Positions 25,487 through 34,393 of a stretch of 64,000 bases of DNA are shown piece by piece (positions within the stretch are counted from its first letter, which is position 1; every line of letters begins with the position of its first letter). Under the pieces are notes generated by a model, which had not been told where the DNA came from, ran no database searches, and worked only from the letters and a program-made list of their open reading frames with translations. A program made the translations under genes and the position numbers. This DNA comes from Methylobacterium sp. J-030 (GTDB taxonomy: Bacteria > Pseudomonadota > Alphaproteobacteria > Rhizobiales > Beijerinckiaceae): positions 1 to 64,000 of the forward strand of contig NZ_JAKSYM010000371.1 of NCBI RefSeq assembly GCF_022829545.1. Direction: 5' to 3'.

Positions 25487-26917
25487 ATGTCCCGATCTGT
25501 TGCCTCCATCCACCCGATGATCCTCTGCGGGGGGACGGGGACACGCCTGTGGCCGGCCTCGCGCGAGAGCATGCCCAAGCAGTTCGCCAAGCTGGTGGAC
25601 GCCAAAGCCTCGACCTTCCAGGCCAGCCTGGAACGCGTCGCCGACACGACCGTGTTCGCCAAGCCCACCGTCATCGCCTCGGCCGAGGCCCGCTTCATCG
25701 TCGCCGAGCAGCGCGACCAGGTGGGGCTCTCCGCCGACATCCTGCTGGAGCCGCAGGGGCGCGACTCCGCCGCCGCCGTGGCGGTCGCCGCGCTGCATGC
25801 CGCCGCCACCGACCCGCGGGCCGTGGTGCTGATCATGGCCGCCGATCACGTGGTGCCCGACATCGCCGCCTTCGTGGACGCCGTGCGGCGCGCCGCCGAA
25901 GGCGCCTCGGCCGGCTACACGATGACGCTGGGGATCGAGCCCGACCGGCCCGCCACCGATTACGGCTACATCCGCCGCGGCGAGCCGATCCACGAGGCGC
26001 CGGGCGCCGCCCGCGTCGCCCGTTTCGTCGAGAAGCCCGACCGCGCCGGCGCGGAGGCGCTGATCACCGACGGCGCCCTATGGAACTCCGGCTACTTCCT
26101 GTTCCGCGCCGACCTGATGCTGGCCGAACTCGAGACCTTCGCCCCCGCGGTGCTGGCCGCCGCCCGCGCCGCCTACGCGGCGGCGGTGACGGACCTCGAT
26201 TTCGTGCGGCTCGACGCCGAGGCCTTCGCTCAGGCGCCCAAGATCTCGATCGATTACGCCGTCATGGAGCGCACCGCCACGGCCGGCGTGCTGCCGGTGT
26301 CGTTCGCGTGGTCGGATGTCGGCACCTGGGACGCGGTCTGGCAGGTTCTCGACCACGACGAGTCGGGCAACGCCGTGCGCGGCCGGGTGTCGCTGATCGG
26401 GACGAAGAACAGCCTCGTGCACAGCCAGGGCGAGGGCCTGACCGCGGTGGTGGGGCTGGAGGACGTGGTGGTGGTGTCCACCCCCGACGCGGTGCTGGTG
26501 GCCTCCAAGGCGCATTCGGGTCAGGTGAAGGAGCTGGTCAATGCCCTGCGGGCCAGAGGCGAGCCGGAGGCGGACGCGCATCTGCGGATGTACCGGCCCT
26601 GGGGCTGGTACCAGCGGATCGATATCGGCGAGCGCTTCCAGGTGAAGCGGATCCAGGTGGTGCCGGGCGGGCGGCTGTCGCTGCAGAAGCACTATCACCG
26701 GGCCGAGCACTGGGTGGTGGTGCGCGGCACCGCAGAGGTGACGGTGGACGAGCGGGTGACGCTGGTTCACGAGAACGAGGCGATCTACCTGCCGATCGGC
26801 TCGATGCATCGGCTGGCCAACCCCGGCAAGATCCCGCTGGAGCTGATCGAGGTGCAGGTCGGCTCCTATACCGGCGAGGACGACATCATTCGCGTCGAGG
26901 ACATCTACGGGCGCTGA
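25487..26917 (+). CDS. manC: Mannose-1-phosphate guanylyltransferase/mannose-6-phosphate isomerase
   Basis: A 476-residue bifunctional enzyme making GDP-mannose. The N-terminal nucleotidyltransferase has HPMILCGGTGTRLWPASRES and PKQFAKL, then LEPQGRDSAAAVAVAAL, and FVEKPDRAGAEALI. The C-terminal cupin has MYRPWGWYQRIDIGERFQVK, LSLQKHYHRAEHWVVVRGTA and IYLPIGSMHRLANPG with the metal-binding His residues of the isomerase. The ribosome binding site AGGAGA is at 25475. The 5' end is divergent from selA. GDP-mannose would feed exopolysaccharide synthesis, consistent with the sugar transferase at 29367 and the dehydratase remnant at 18020. Confidence 0.92.
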   Translation: MSRSVASIHPMILCGGTGTRLWPASRESMPKQFAKLVDAKASTFQASLERVADTTVFAKPTVIASAEARFIVAEQRDQVGLSADILLEPQGRDSAAAVAVAALHAAATDPRAVVLIMAADHVVPDIAAFVDAVRRAAEGASAGYTMTLGIEPDRPATDYGYIRRGEPIHEAPGAARVARFVEKPDRAGAEALITDGALWNSGYFLFRADLMLAELETFAPAVLAAARAAYAAAVTDLDFVRLDAEAFAQAPKISIDYAVMERTATAGVLPVSFAWSDVGTWDAVWQVLDHDESGNAVRGRVSLIGTKNSLVHSQGEGLTAVVGLEDVVVVSTPDAVLVASKAHSGQVKELVNALRARGEPEADAHLRMYRPWGWYQRIDIGERFQVKRIQVVPGGRLSLQKHYHRAEHWVVVRGTAEVTVDERVTLVHENEAIYLPIGSMHRLANPGKIPLELIEVQVGSYTGEDDIIRVEDIYGR

Positions 26918-27049
26918 ACGCGACAGCCCCTGCGACCCGATTGTCCGCGGCGTTTCAGGAACATGCGGCGCTCCCGATGGATAGCAGACCGTGTGGACGC
27001 CGCGGCCCAGGCTGCCGACCGCCGCATGTCGAGGCATCGGGGATACAGC

Positions 27050-28054
27050 ATGAAGCACAAGCCGCTCCGCGAGCAGGTCGTCGTGATCACCGGCGCCTCC
27101 TCGGGCATCGGCCTCGCCACCGCCCGCATGGCAGCCGAACACGGCGCGCGGGTGGTCCTGGCGGCGCGCAGCGGCGATGCCCTGGCACGCATCCAGGCCG
27201 AGATCGAGGGTGTCGGCGGCAAGGCGATCCACGTCGTCGCCGATGTCGGCAGCCGGGCCGACGTCGAGGCAGTCGCCGCCAAGGCGGTCGCGACCTTCGG
27301 CGGATTCGACACCTGGGTGAACGTGGCGGGGGGCTCGATCTACGGACGGCTGCGCGACATCAGCGACGCCGACCACGAACGCCTGATCCGGACGAATTTC
27401 TGGGGGACCGTGTTCGGCTCGCTGGTGGCGACGGAGCACCTGCGGCAGAACGGCGGCGCCCTCATCAACGTGGGCAGCATCGCCTCGGACCTCGCCTTCC
27501 CGTACCAGGGGATGTACGCGGCCTCCAAGCACGCGGTGAAGGGATTCACCGACGCCCTGCGGATGGAGCTGCTCCACGAGAAGGCCCCGATCTCGGTCAC
27601 GCTGATCAAGCCGGCCTCGATCGATACGCCCCTCCCCCAGCGGGCGCGCAACTACATGGACCGCGAGCCGAGCCTGCCGCCGCCGATCTACCCGCCCGAG
27701 GAGGTGGCGAACGCCATCCTGCACGCGGCCGTGCGTCCGCAGCGCGACATCGTCGTCGGCGGCGCCGGCAAGGTCTTCACGGCCGGCAAGGAATTCGCGC
27801 CGGGCGCCTACGACTATCTCGCCTCCGTGATCATCGCCCTGCAGAAGCGTTCGGGCGCGCCGCGCAACCCGGACGGCGCCCTGCACGCACCCGTGGCGGC
27901 CGGCGAGACGCGGGGCGATCCGCCCGTGCCGGTGATGCGCACCAGCGCCTACACGCGGGCGAGCCTGCATCCGCTCGCCGCCGGTCTGCTCGGCGTCGGT
28001 GCGGTGACGGCGTTCGCCGTCATGGGTCCTTCGAGCCGCAGGCGGCGCCGGTAA
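27050..28054 (+). CDS. Short-chain dehydrogenase/reductase with C-terminal membrane segment
   Basis: A 334-residue SDR. Cofactor binding is VVVITGASSGIGLATARMAA (TGxxxGIG), the catalytic Ser is in INVGSIASDLAFPYQ, and YAASKHAVKGF is the YxxxK motif. The C-terminal 45 residues end in LHPLAAGLLGVGAVTAFAVM and a basic tail (SSRRRRR), a single predicted membrane anchor with positive-inside end. Such long SDRs act on lipidic substrates in several alphaproteobacteria, but the substrate is not known. The following hydrolase starts two bases after the stop. Confidence 0.85.
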   Translation: MKHKPLREQVVVITGASSGIGLATARMAAEHGARVVLAARSGDALARIQAEIEGVGGKAIHVVADVGSRADVEAVAAKAVATFGGFDTWVNVAGGSIYGRLRDISDADHERLIRTNFWGTVFGSLVATEHLRQNGGALINVGSIASDLAFPYQGMYAASKHAVKGFTDALRMELLHEKAPISVTLIKPASIDTPLPQRARNYMDREPSLPPPIYPPEEVANAILHAAVRPQRDIVVGGAGKVFTAGKEFAPGAYDYLASVIIALQKRSGAPRNPDGALHAPVAAGETRGDPPVPVMRTSAYTRASLHPLAAGLLGVGAVTAFAVMGPSSRRRRR

Positions 28055-28055
28055 C

Positions 28056-28964
28056 TTGGCCGCCGCAGCCGAGTTCCTGCCCGGCCCGACGGCCCCGATC
28101 CAGGATGCGGAGCGCGATCCCCGCATCGTGCCGCGCAGGATCCTGCACCTGTCGGATGACCGAACGATCGCCTACGCGGAAAACGGGTCCGGCCCCGACC
28201 TGGTGGCGATCCACGGGACGCTCATGTGCCTGGAGGATCTCTGGCTCGGACCGGTGCCGGCGCTCGCCGAGCATTTTCGCGTTGTCGCGGTCGACCGTCC
28301 CGGCCACGGGTTCAGCCTGCGGCCGCGCGGGCGGGCGGCCGACCTCTGGGATCAGGCCGCACGCATCCGGGACGCGGTGCGGCAGATCGGCCTGCACAAG
28401 CCGGTGATCCTCGGGCACTCCTTCGGCGGCGCGGTCGCGCTGGCCTACGGCATGCTCCATCCGGAGGAGATCGCCGGCGTCGTCGCAGTCGCGCCGATCT
28501 GCTTTCCGGAACTCCGCCTGGAGCAGATGCTGTTCGGGCCCCGCGCCCTGCCCTTCGGCGGCGAACCGCTGTCCCACATGCTCGGCGCGACCAGCGACAA
28601 GGCGCTCCTTCCGCTGCTCTGGAACGCCATGTTCTTACCCGGAACGATGCCGGAGATCATGGCCCGCGCCTTTCCGTTCGATCTGGCGGCGCGGCCCGCG
28701 CAGATCACGGCCGAAGGCGAGGATGCCGGCTGGCTCTGGCCCGGGCTCACCCGCAGCATGCTGGGCTATCCGACGTTGCGGGTTCCGGTGCGCCTCCTCG
28801 CCGGCAGCGCTGATCTGGTGGTGAACACCGCTCTGCACGCCCAGCGCGCAACCGGCCTGATCCCCGATGCGCAGCTCGACCTCCTGCCCGGGTCCGGCCA
28901 CATGCTGCACCACTTCCACGCCGCGGCGGTGGTGCGTGCGGCGCTATCGTTCCAGGCTAGGTAG
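28056..28964 (+). CDS. Alpha/beta-fold hydrolase
   Basis: A 302-residue hydrolase: VAIHGTLMCLEDLWLGPV (oxyanion loop region), VVAVDRPGHGFSLRPRGR, the nucleophile elbow VILGHSFGGAVALAYGML, and LLPGSGHMLHHFHAAAVV with the catalytic His. The catalytic Asp probably lies in LLAGSADLVV. The start is a TTG at 28056, one base after the SDR stop, so translation is probably coupled. The enzyme class is open: epoxide hydrolase-, haloperoxidase- and lipase-like members share these motifs. Confidence 0.8.
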   Translation: MAAAAEFLPGPTAPIQDAERDPRIVPRRILHLSDDRTIAYAENGSGPDLVAIHGTLMCLEDLWLGPVPALAEHFRVVAVDRPGHGFSLRPRGRAADLWDQAARIRDAVRQIGLHKPVILGHSFGGAVALAYGMLHPEEIAGVVAVAPICFPELRLEQMLFGPRALPFGGEPLSHMLGATSDKALLPLLWNAMFLPGTMPEIMARAFPFDLAARPAQITAEGEDAGWLWPGLTRSMLGYPTLRVPVRLLAGSADLVVNTALHAQRATGLIPDAQLDLLPGSGHMLHHFHAAAVVRAALSFQAR

Positions 28965-29014
28965 CGGGCCCGCGACTCGATCGCCGCCGAGATACGCGCT
29001 CTGTGCGGCCGATC

Positions 29015-29305
29015 TCACGTTTCGCCGCGCATGGGTCGCATCAGTGCGCCGAGGAGGAAACCGAGCTGCCCGCAGACCAGCAGAGTCAGGCCGCGGCGCA
29101 TGCTGCCGCCCGTGCTCAGGTGATGGACATACACGCCGTAGGCCAGTTCGCCCGCAACCACCGGCACGAACGCCAGAAGCCACCACACCGAGCCGAACCG
29201 CCCCAGACCCAGCCCGAGCAGCGCGTTCAGCAACAGACCTTTCATCGCCGCCCGTCCCCGTCCCGTCTGGGTCGGGTGGTAGACCGATCCCGTCGCCGGC
29301 GCCAT
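29015..29305 (-). CDS. Small membrane protein, hypothetical
   Basis: A 96-residue protein with two or three hydrophobic segments: MKGLLLNALLGLGLGRFGSV, WWLLAFVPVVAGELAYGVYV and GLTLLVCGQLGFLLGALMRP. The basic/polar N-terminal 20 residues may be an upstream extension, since MKGLLL at residue 21 is another possible start. No family is recognised. It lies between a hydrolase gene (plus) and the sugar transferase (minus). Confidence 0.55.
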   Translation of the reverse strand: MAPATGSVYHPTQTGRGRAAMKGLLLNALLGLGLGRFGSVWWLLAFVPVVAGELAYGVYVHHLSTGGSMRRGLTLLVCGQLGFLLGALMRPMRGET

Positions 29306-29366
29306 CGCGGCCGAGGCCTTGTCGCAGCGCCTCAGCGTTCTCCGTCACCCGCTCGGGTGGGCGGCC

Positions 29367-30152
29367 TCAGCGGCTGCCGCGCTGGGCCAGTACGGCCGGG
29401 ATGGTGCGCAGCATGATCGCGATGTCCCGGCGCAGGGTCCACCGGCTGGCATAGTCGAGGTCCAGCGCCACCCGCTCGGCGTAGCTCGTGTCCGAGCGGC
29501 CCGACACCTGCCACAGCCCGGTCACCCCGGGGGGTACCGCAAAGCAGGTCGGGAACGCCCGGCCGTAGCGGGCGACCTCGGCCGGCACGATCGGACGCGG
29601 GCCGACCAAGCTCATCTCGCCGCGCAGGACGTTCCAGAGCTGGGGCAGCTCGTCGAGCGAGGTCTTGCGCAGCACCTGCCCGATCGGGGTGATACGGGGA
29701 TCGTTCGACAGCTTGTGGGTGGCGGCCCACTCGGCCCGGGCGTTGGGGTCGGCGGCCAGATGGGCGGCCAACACAGGCTCGCCGTCGGTCACCATCGAGC
29801 GGAACTTGAGGCAGCCGAAGCTGCGGCCGTCACGGCCCAGGCGCATATGGCGGAAGATCGGGGCGCGGCCGTCGCCGGCCCAGACCAGGAGGGCGATGAG
29901 CAGGAGCAGCGGCAGAAGCAGGAACAGGGCGGTGACGGCCACGCCGACGTCCAGGCCGCGCTTGGTCGCCCAGTTGAGACGCAGGCCGCGGGCGACAAAA
30001 GGGGTCTCGGGCAGGACGAGGCCGCCCACGGCCTCGGCGGCGCTGACGTGACCAATGATATGGCTTGTGGCCTGCTCTGCGACCTCCGGCCTATCGGCGC
30101 GACGGTGCAGCGCAGCAAAATCGGCGGAGGCGGGCTCAGCACGAGTCAGCAT
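29367..30152 (-). CDS. ExoY-type undecaprenyl-phosphate sugar transferase
   Basis: A 261-residue polyprenyl-phosphate hexose-1-phosphate transferase. One membrane segment VAVTALFLLLPLLLLIALLV precedes the conserved block: PIFRHMRLGRDGRSFGCLKF, FRSMVTDGE, ITPIGQVLRKTSLDELPQLW, NVLRGEMSLVGPRPIVPAEV, VPPGVTGLWQVSGRSDTSYA. It should start exopolysaccharide repeat units on the inner membrane. The N-terminal 60 residues are polar and look extended compared with minimal ExoY. Confidence 0.92.
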   Translation of the reverse strand: MLTRAEPASADFAALHRRADRPEVAEQATSHIIGHVSAAEAVGGLVLPETPFVARGLRLNWATKRGLDVGVAVTALFLLLPLLLLIALLVWAGDGRAPIFRHMRLGRDGRSFGCLKFRSMVTDGEPVLAAHLAADPNARAEWAATHKLSNDPRITPIGQVLRKTSLDELPQLWNVLRGEMSLVGPRPIVPAEVARYGRAFPTCFAVPPGVTGLWQVSGRSDTSYAERVALDLDYASRWTLRRDIAIMLRTIPAVLAQRGSR

Positions 30153-30838
30153 GGTCTCAGCTCCTTTGGCGAGCCCAATGGCGAACGTTTATGATTGGTT
30201 ATCGCCACGCTCATAATCTGATAATTGCACCGCGGCAACCCGATTCTTCGGCCGTTTTCACAGATCAGAGAAGTTTTCGGCCACGCAGTTGACATGTGTT
30301 AGGCACTACACGGACGTCCGATGCGGCAGTCCGCTCGGTAATTTCTACGGACACGTATTGTTTACCCGGCACGGAATCAGGTCAGAGTGAGTCCCGCGCA
30401 ACGCGGCGGCCCGCCGCCTTACGCATCACCCGGAACACCTTCCATCTGCAGCCTGAATCAGCCGGACGCGTGCAGCGCGGTCGTTATCGCAGAGCAGCGA
30501 ACGCACAAACGGTCGAAGGGCCGAAACCGTTGCACCGGTGCGCGACCGCCTGTGCACCGGGCTATTCCACGGGATAACCAGGCCGGGAACAGATTTCTCC
30601 CGCAGGGCAGCATTTTCAGCATGCCCCCTATGACGCCTGCTCTGGTCCGGCGCGGAAGCGATGGGGTCCGTCGCCACTCGCTACGATGTGATCGAACCCC
30701 GCAATCTGCGGCGAGGCCGCCTCGGTGTGAACCGGCGAGACAGGTCGCCGGCGGCAAGGCGCGCGTCGTCCTCGAAGAGCTGCGGATGCGGTCCCTCTGG
30801 CGCCCGGGATGCGGGAAGGGATGTTCGAGGGTGGTCCC
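30153..30838. other. Long intergenic region, no supported gene
   Basis: About 690 bases. The 30153-30300 part is AT-richer than its surroundings and should contain the promoter of the sugar transferase (minus strand). Plus-strand frames at 30387-31046 are Arg/Pro-rich and cross the opposite-strand gene, so I do not accept them. A TTGACAT sequence lies at about 30287 on the plus strand, without a matching -10. No hairpin terminator or repeat array is visible. Confidence 0.4.
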
Positions 30839-31024
30839 CTATTGCGTAAGGCGGCCGAACAGCGCGATCAGGCCCCAGCCTAGGAAGCCGGTCCAGGCCA
30901 CGACCACGAGCAGCACCGTGATCAGGATCGCGGGCGTGCCGAAGCGAGCAAAGAGGCGCTGCCCCAAACTGTGCCGCTGCTCCGAACCGCGCATGCCGAG
31001 CTTGTCCTTTTGGGACGGATCCAT
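30839..31024 (-). CDS. Small single-span membrane protein, hypothetical
   Basis: A 61-residue protein, MDPSQKDKLGMRGSEQRHSL, then GQRLFARFGTPAILITVLLV and VVAWTGFLGWGLIALFGRLTQ. The C-terminal half is one or two hydrophobic helices. The ATG at 31024 follows a GGGGGCAGG stretch. A longer frame starts at 31306, but its N-terminal part is low-complexity. Function unknown. Confidence 0.5.
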   Translation of the reverse strand: MDPSQKDKLGMRGSEQRHSLGQRLFARFGTPAILITVLLVVVAWTGFLGWGLIALFGRLTQ

Positions 31025-31538
31025 GTGGCCTGCCCCCATCCGGTAGCCCAAATGCAAGGTTGGTGCATCGTCGATTGCGGGACGATGGCTGAGCGGGCGG
31101 ACGGTGCCGAGGCGCTCGATCCCGCTGGGCAGATGACGATCTCTCGCGTGGTCGGCCGGTGGCCGAGGTTGCCCGACGGGGAATGCGGGCGAATGCTGTC
31201 GTGACGCATTCGCCATTGCGCGATCACGACGCCGGCCTCGTCGAGTGTAGACGATCTTACCATCAAGGAGGAGCCGGGATCGGACATTTCCCGACGCGAC
31301 TTCCATCAGGGTCAGCGCATCGAGCGCCGTGACCGATCACGTTCGATTCCGCCGTCGGGCGCGGCCCGGCGCGGGCAAGGGCCGCCTCGGCGGTCGCGGA
31401 CGCCTCCATCCGCGATCCGGATTCGGACGCCGCCGCGCAGGTCGCTGTTTCGGCCTCTTCAAGGCCGCGGCCTGTCCATCATGGGACGCAAATGGCCGGT
31501 CGCGGGAACGGTCATCCTCGGATCCCGGTTTGACCGGT

Positions 31539-31748
31539 ATGAGCCTGCTGAAGACCCTGCTGGGTGCCGTCACCTTGAGCGCGGCGCTCCTGACCATCCT
31601 GAGCTTCGCCGTCGGCCCGGACCGGCCCGATCCGCACGTTGAACCGCCGGGGCTGACGGCGGCCGACGTCCTGGCCAGCGACGGCATGGGGCCGAGACCC
31701 GAACGTATCGTTGTCGGCGGCACCGAGGACGCTCTGCCCGCAGGCTGA
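31539..31748 (+). CDS. Small secreted or anchored protein, hypothetical
   Basis: A 69-residue protein. MSLLKTLLGAVTLSAALLTI followed by LSFAVGPDRPDPHVE is a leader or membrane anchor, and the remainder is acidic/proline-rich (LTAADVLASDGMGPRPERIV). The ATG at 31539 was chosen for this leader; a longer frame from 31329 lacks one. Just upstream, GGAAC at 31505 and GGTT at 31527 are 17 bases apart, but they would leave almost no leader. It converges on the L,D-transpeptidase gene 11 bases away. Confidence 0.5.
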   Translation: MSLLKTLLGAVTLSAALLTILSFAVGPDRPDPHVEPPGLTAADVLASDGMGPRPERIVVGGTEDALPAG

Positions 31749-31759
31749 GCGCCCCGCCG

Positions 31760-32446
31760 TCAGGTGCGGTACTTGCCGTTGCGCTTGACGAGGACGCGGG
31801 TCCCGACCGGAACGCGCTCGTAGAGGTCGGCGACGTCCTCGTTCAGCATCCGCACGCAACCCGACGAGAGTTGCTCGCCGATGCTCCAGGGCTCGTTGGT
31901 GCCGTGGATCCGGAACAGGATGTCGCGGTTGCCTTGATAGAGGTACAGCGCGCGGGCGCCGAGCGGGTTGTCGAGTCCACCCTTCCGGACGCGCGGCAGA
32001 TCCGGGTTCAACGACACCATGGTGGTCGTCGGGCTCCAATCCGGCCAGACGCCCTTGCGGCCGACCCGGGCCTCGCCCTTCCAGGAGAAGCCGGCTTTGC
32101 CGACCCCGACGCCGTATTGCATGGCTGTTCCGTCAGCCTGCACCAGCAGGAGCTGCCGCTTGTCGATGTCGACGACGATCGTCCCGGCCTGCTCGGGACC
32201 GTTATAGCTGACCTGCTGACGACGGAATTTGGGATCGAGCCTCTGGGTATCGACCAGGGGGATGTCGAACGGCTTGTCGGGCTTCGAGCCGGTGTACCAG
32301 GCCGCATCGTCGTCCTGCGCGAGCTGCATCGGCCGGGTCTGACAAGCGGCGACCGGCGCGATCACCACGAGGGCGAGCAGAACTCGCGCGCCCAGGAGCC
32401 TGAGGCTCCAGCTCGGGCCATGAAGCGCGTTCATCAGATGGGTCAT
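31760..32446 (-). CDS. L,D-transpeptidase (YkuD) lipoprotein
   Basis: A 228-residue protein. A lipoprotein leader ends in LALVVIAPVAAC (lipobox V-A-A-C), then a mature part with the YkuD domain: GTIVVDIDKRQLLLVQADGT, MQYGVGVGKAGFSWKGEARV, and the active-site pair HGTNEPWSIGEQLSSGCVRM with the catalytic Cys of the S-x-G-C-x-R-M motif. It crosslinks peptidoglycan or attaches proteins to it in the periplasm. The ATG at 32446 was chosen to place the leader at the N terminus; a frame from 32545 would bury it. Confidence 0.9.
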   Translation of the reverse strand: MTHLMNALHGPSWSLRLLGARVLLALVVIAPVAACQTRPMQLAQDDDAAWYTGSKPDKPFDIPLVDTQRLDPKFRRQQVSYNGPEQAGTIVVDIDKRQLLLVQADGTAMQYGVGVGKAGFSWKGEARVGRKGVWPDWSPTTTMVSLNPDLPRVRKGGLDNPLGARALYLYQGNRDILFRIHGTNEPWSIGEQLSSGCVRMLNEDVADLYERVPVGTRVLVKRNGKYRT

Positions 32447-32604
32447 GCGGTGTCCGATCCTCCGCACATGCGTACCGACTCCCCGCCGGTGACGATGTAG
32501 TTTTTCCGCCGCAGCGGCCCGCGCCCGGCCGGCTCCCGCGGCCACGATCGCGCCCTAATTCAGATCGGCAGCCGAGCGCTGTCGTTGCCCGCGCGGAGTG
32601 ACCG

Positions 32605-33048
32605 ATGCCCGAGACCGAGACGCTTCCCGATGAGACGGCGATCGCTTCCGCGGACACGCTGAGTCCCGCGATCCACCTTGACCATTGCGTGATCCATGTC
32701 GGCGACTGGGCGCGGTCGAACGCCTTCTATCGTGACGTCGTGGGCGCCGAGATCGTCGCGCGGGGCGACGGCTACGCCTATCGCTTCGGTGGGGTGCAGC
32801 TCAATTGCCACGGGCCAGGCGTCAATCCGAAGATGGTGGCGGACCATCCGGTGATGCCGGGCAACAGCGACCTCTGCTTCCGCTGGTCCGGTCCCATCGA
32901 GGGAGCGATCACGCATCTGGAACGGCTTGGCGTCCCGGTCGAGCTTGGCCCCGTCGACACCTTCGGTGCCGCGGGAGATGGCATCAGCGTCTATTTCCGG
33001 GATCCCGACGGGTCCCTGCTGGAGTTCATCACCTATCCGACCCCGTGA
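32605..33048 (+). CDS. VOC/glyoxalase-family protein
   Basis: A 147-residue protein with two betaalphabetabetabeta modules: LDHCVIHVGDWARSNAFYRD followed by VVGAEIVARGDGYAYRFGGV, and HLERLGVPVELGPVDTFGAA with the final SVYFRDPDGSLLEFITY. Metal-ligand candidates are His near the N terminus and Glu in LLEF. The substrate is unknown; the fold covers dioxygenases, isomerases and resistance proteins. It is 7 bases from the convergent cNMP-domain gene. Confidence 0.82.
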   Translation: MPETETLPDETAIASADTLSPAIHLDHCVIHVGDWARSNAFYRDVVGAEIVARGDGYAYRFGGVQLNCHGPGVNPKMVADHPVMPGNSDLCFRWSGPIEGAITHLERLGVPVELGPVDTFGAAGDGISVYFRDPDGSLLEFITYPTP

Positions 33049-33054
33049 CGCCGC

Positions 33055-33498
33055 CTAACCCCGGCTTTCGGCCAGAGCCTGGTTGGTCTGCTCCAAACGC
33101 AGGGCCAACACGCGCATGAGGGCGATACTGATCTGTGGAAACTGTGCCAGCAATTCCAGGAACACGCCGCGGTCGATGCGCAGGGCCGTCACGGCGGTTT
33201 CGGCCGTCACGGTGGCCGACCGGGGTTGCTCGGCGAGAATGCCCATCTCGCCCACCAGGGCGTCCTGGCCGAGGAGCGCCAACCGCACCGGGCCGGCGGG
33301 ACCGTCGATGCTGACCTCCGCGCTCCCCTTGAGGATCACGTAGGCCGCATCCGCCACGTCGCCGCGGGCGAAGAAGCGCTGCCCCGGCTCGAAATGCACA
33401 CGCTCGCTGGTGAAGGCCAGGAGCTTCAGCCGCGCCGGCTCGACCTCGCGGAAGAGCGGCACCTGCTTGAGGGAGGAAACCTCGGTGTCGAGGGTCAT
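33055..33498 (-). CDS. Cyclic-nucleotide-binding-domain protein without DNA-binding domain
   Basis: A 147-residue protein, MTLDTEVSSLKQVPLFREVE then LKLLAFTSERVHFEPGQRFF, ARGDVADAAYVILKGSAEVS, LGQDALVGEMGILAEQPRSA, and TALRIDRGVFLELLAQFPQI. That is one complete Crp-type beta-roll with the phosphate-binding cassette GEMGILAEQPRS, ending in the dimer helix ALMRVLALRLEQTNQALAES. The C-terminal helix-turn-helix present in Crp is missing, so it is probably a partner or sensor rather than a direct transcription factor. It is divergent from the SCO gene (61-base gap). Confidence 0.85.
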   Translation of the reverse strand: MTLDTEVSSLKQVPLFREVEPARLKLLAFTSERVHFEPGQRFFARGDVADAAYVILKGSAEVSIDGPAGPVRLALLGQDALVGEMGILAEQPRSATVTAETAVTALRIDRGVFLELLAQFPQISIALMRVLALRLEQTNQALAESRG

Positions 33499-33559
33499 GG
33501 GGTGGCTCCGCGTCGGGTCTGAAGCCCAGGACGGCGGGGCCGGACGGGCCCGCACATCC

Positions 33560-34381
33560 ATGCGGTTCGCCGGACGCTTGTCCAGCCCTGCCCGTCTTTT
33601 CGGCCACGCGGCCGTGATGGCCGGCGCTCTCGTACTGACAGGCGCGCCGGCCCATGCCCGACTGGTCCAGGCCGATCTCGCCCGCGTCGCCGTGGCGCCT
33701 CCACCGGGAGCCCGTGTCCCGCTCGACCTCGCCGCCACGGACGCGCGCACGGGACAGGCGGTGACGTTGGGGACCGTCACCGCGGGGCGGCCGGTCCTGC
33801 TGCTGCCCGTCGATTACACCTGCAGCAACGTGTGCGATCCCATGGTGTCGATGTCGGCCGATGCCCTGGCGGCGACCGACCTCGCACCGGACGCTTACGC
33901 GCTTGTTCTGGTCGGCATCGATCCCCGTGACGACGCCGCGGCCGCACGCCGCATGCTGGCGGAGACGCTGGGCGGGCGTACCGCGGCCGTGCAGCCCCAG
34001 GCGCTGATCGTCACGGATGCGGCTCTGGGTCGACTCACGTCATCGCTCGGCTACACGGCGGTCTACGATGCCGGAACCGACAGCTTCGCCCATCCCGCTG
34101 CCGCCGTGCTGCTCGCCGGCGACGGGCGGGTGGCCCGGGTTCTCTCGCCGCTCGCCCTCACCGGCCGGGACCTCCGCCTCGCCCTGACCGAGGCCGGCGA
34201 AGGCCGCGTCGGGGGTTTGGCCGACCGCCTTGCCCTGCTCTGCTACGGTTACGACGCCGCCCGCGGACTCTATACGCCCCTGATCCAGCGTATCCTCACC
34301 GTTGCGGGCATCGCGACGGTCCTGGCGATCGGCGGTCTCGTTTTCGGGCTGACCCGCCTCGCACGGAGGCGGACCGCCTGA
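33560..34381 (+). CDS. SCO1/SenC-family copper chaperone-like protein, membrane anchored
   Basis: A 273-residue protein with an N-terminal leader (FGHAAVMAGALVLTGAPAHA), a thioredoxin-like domain with PVLLLPVDYTCSNVCDPMVS (Cx3C copper site) and YALVLVGIDPRDDAAAARRM, and a C-terminal membrane helix (IATVLAIGGLVFGLTRLARR). SCO proteins deliver copper to the CuA site of cytochrome oxidase or act as thiol reductants. The usual single distal His is not securely placed here (AHPAAAVLL is the likely one). No oxidase genes lie close by. Confidence 0.82.
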   Translation: MRFAGRLSSPARLFGHAAVMAGALVLTGAPAHARLVQADLARVAVAPPPGARVPLDLAATDARTGQAVTLGTVTAGRPVLLLPVDYTCSNVCDPMVSMSADALAATDLAPDAYALVLVGIDPRDDAAAARRMLAETLGGRTAAVQPQALIVTDAALGRLTSSLGYTAVYDAGTDSFAHPAAAVLLAGDGRVARVLSPLALTGRDLRLALTEAGEGRVGGLADRLALLCYGYDAARGLYTPLIQRILTVAGIATVLAIGGLVFGLTRLARRRTA

Positions 34382-34393
34382 GGCCACCACGGC

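Noticed and set aside
26078..28126. 682-codon minus-strand frame
   Set aside because: Antisense to manC and the SDR gene; low-complexity product.
30387..31046. 219-codon plus-strand frame in the long gap
   Set aside because: Pro/Arg-rich without motif, and it runs into the opposite-strand small membrane protein gene.
31505..31530. Possible EcfG-type promoter GGAAC-N17-GGTT before the 69-residue protein
   Set aside because: It would put the transcript start at the ATG itself (31539), leaving no leader, and the -10 element is not the exact CGTT.
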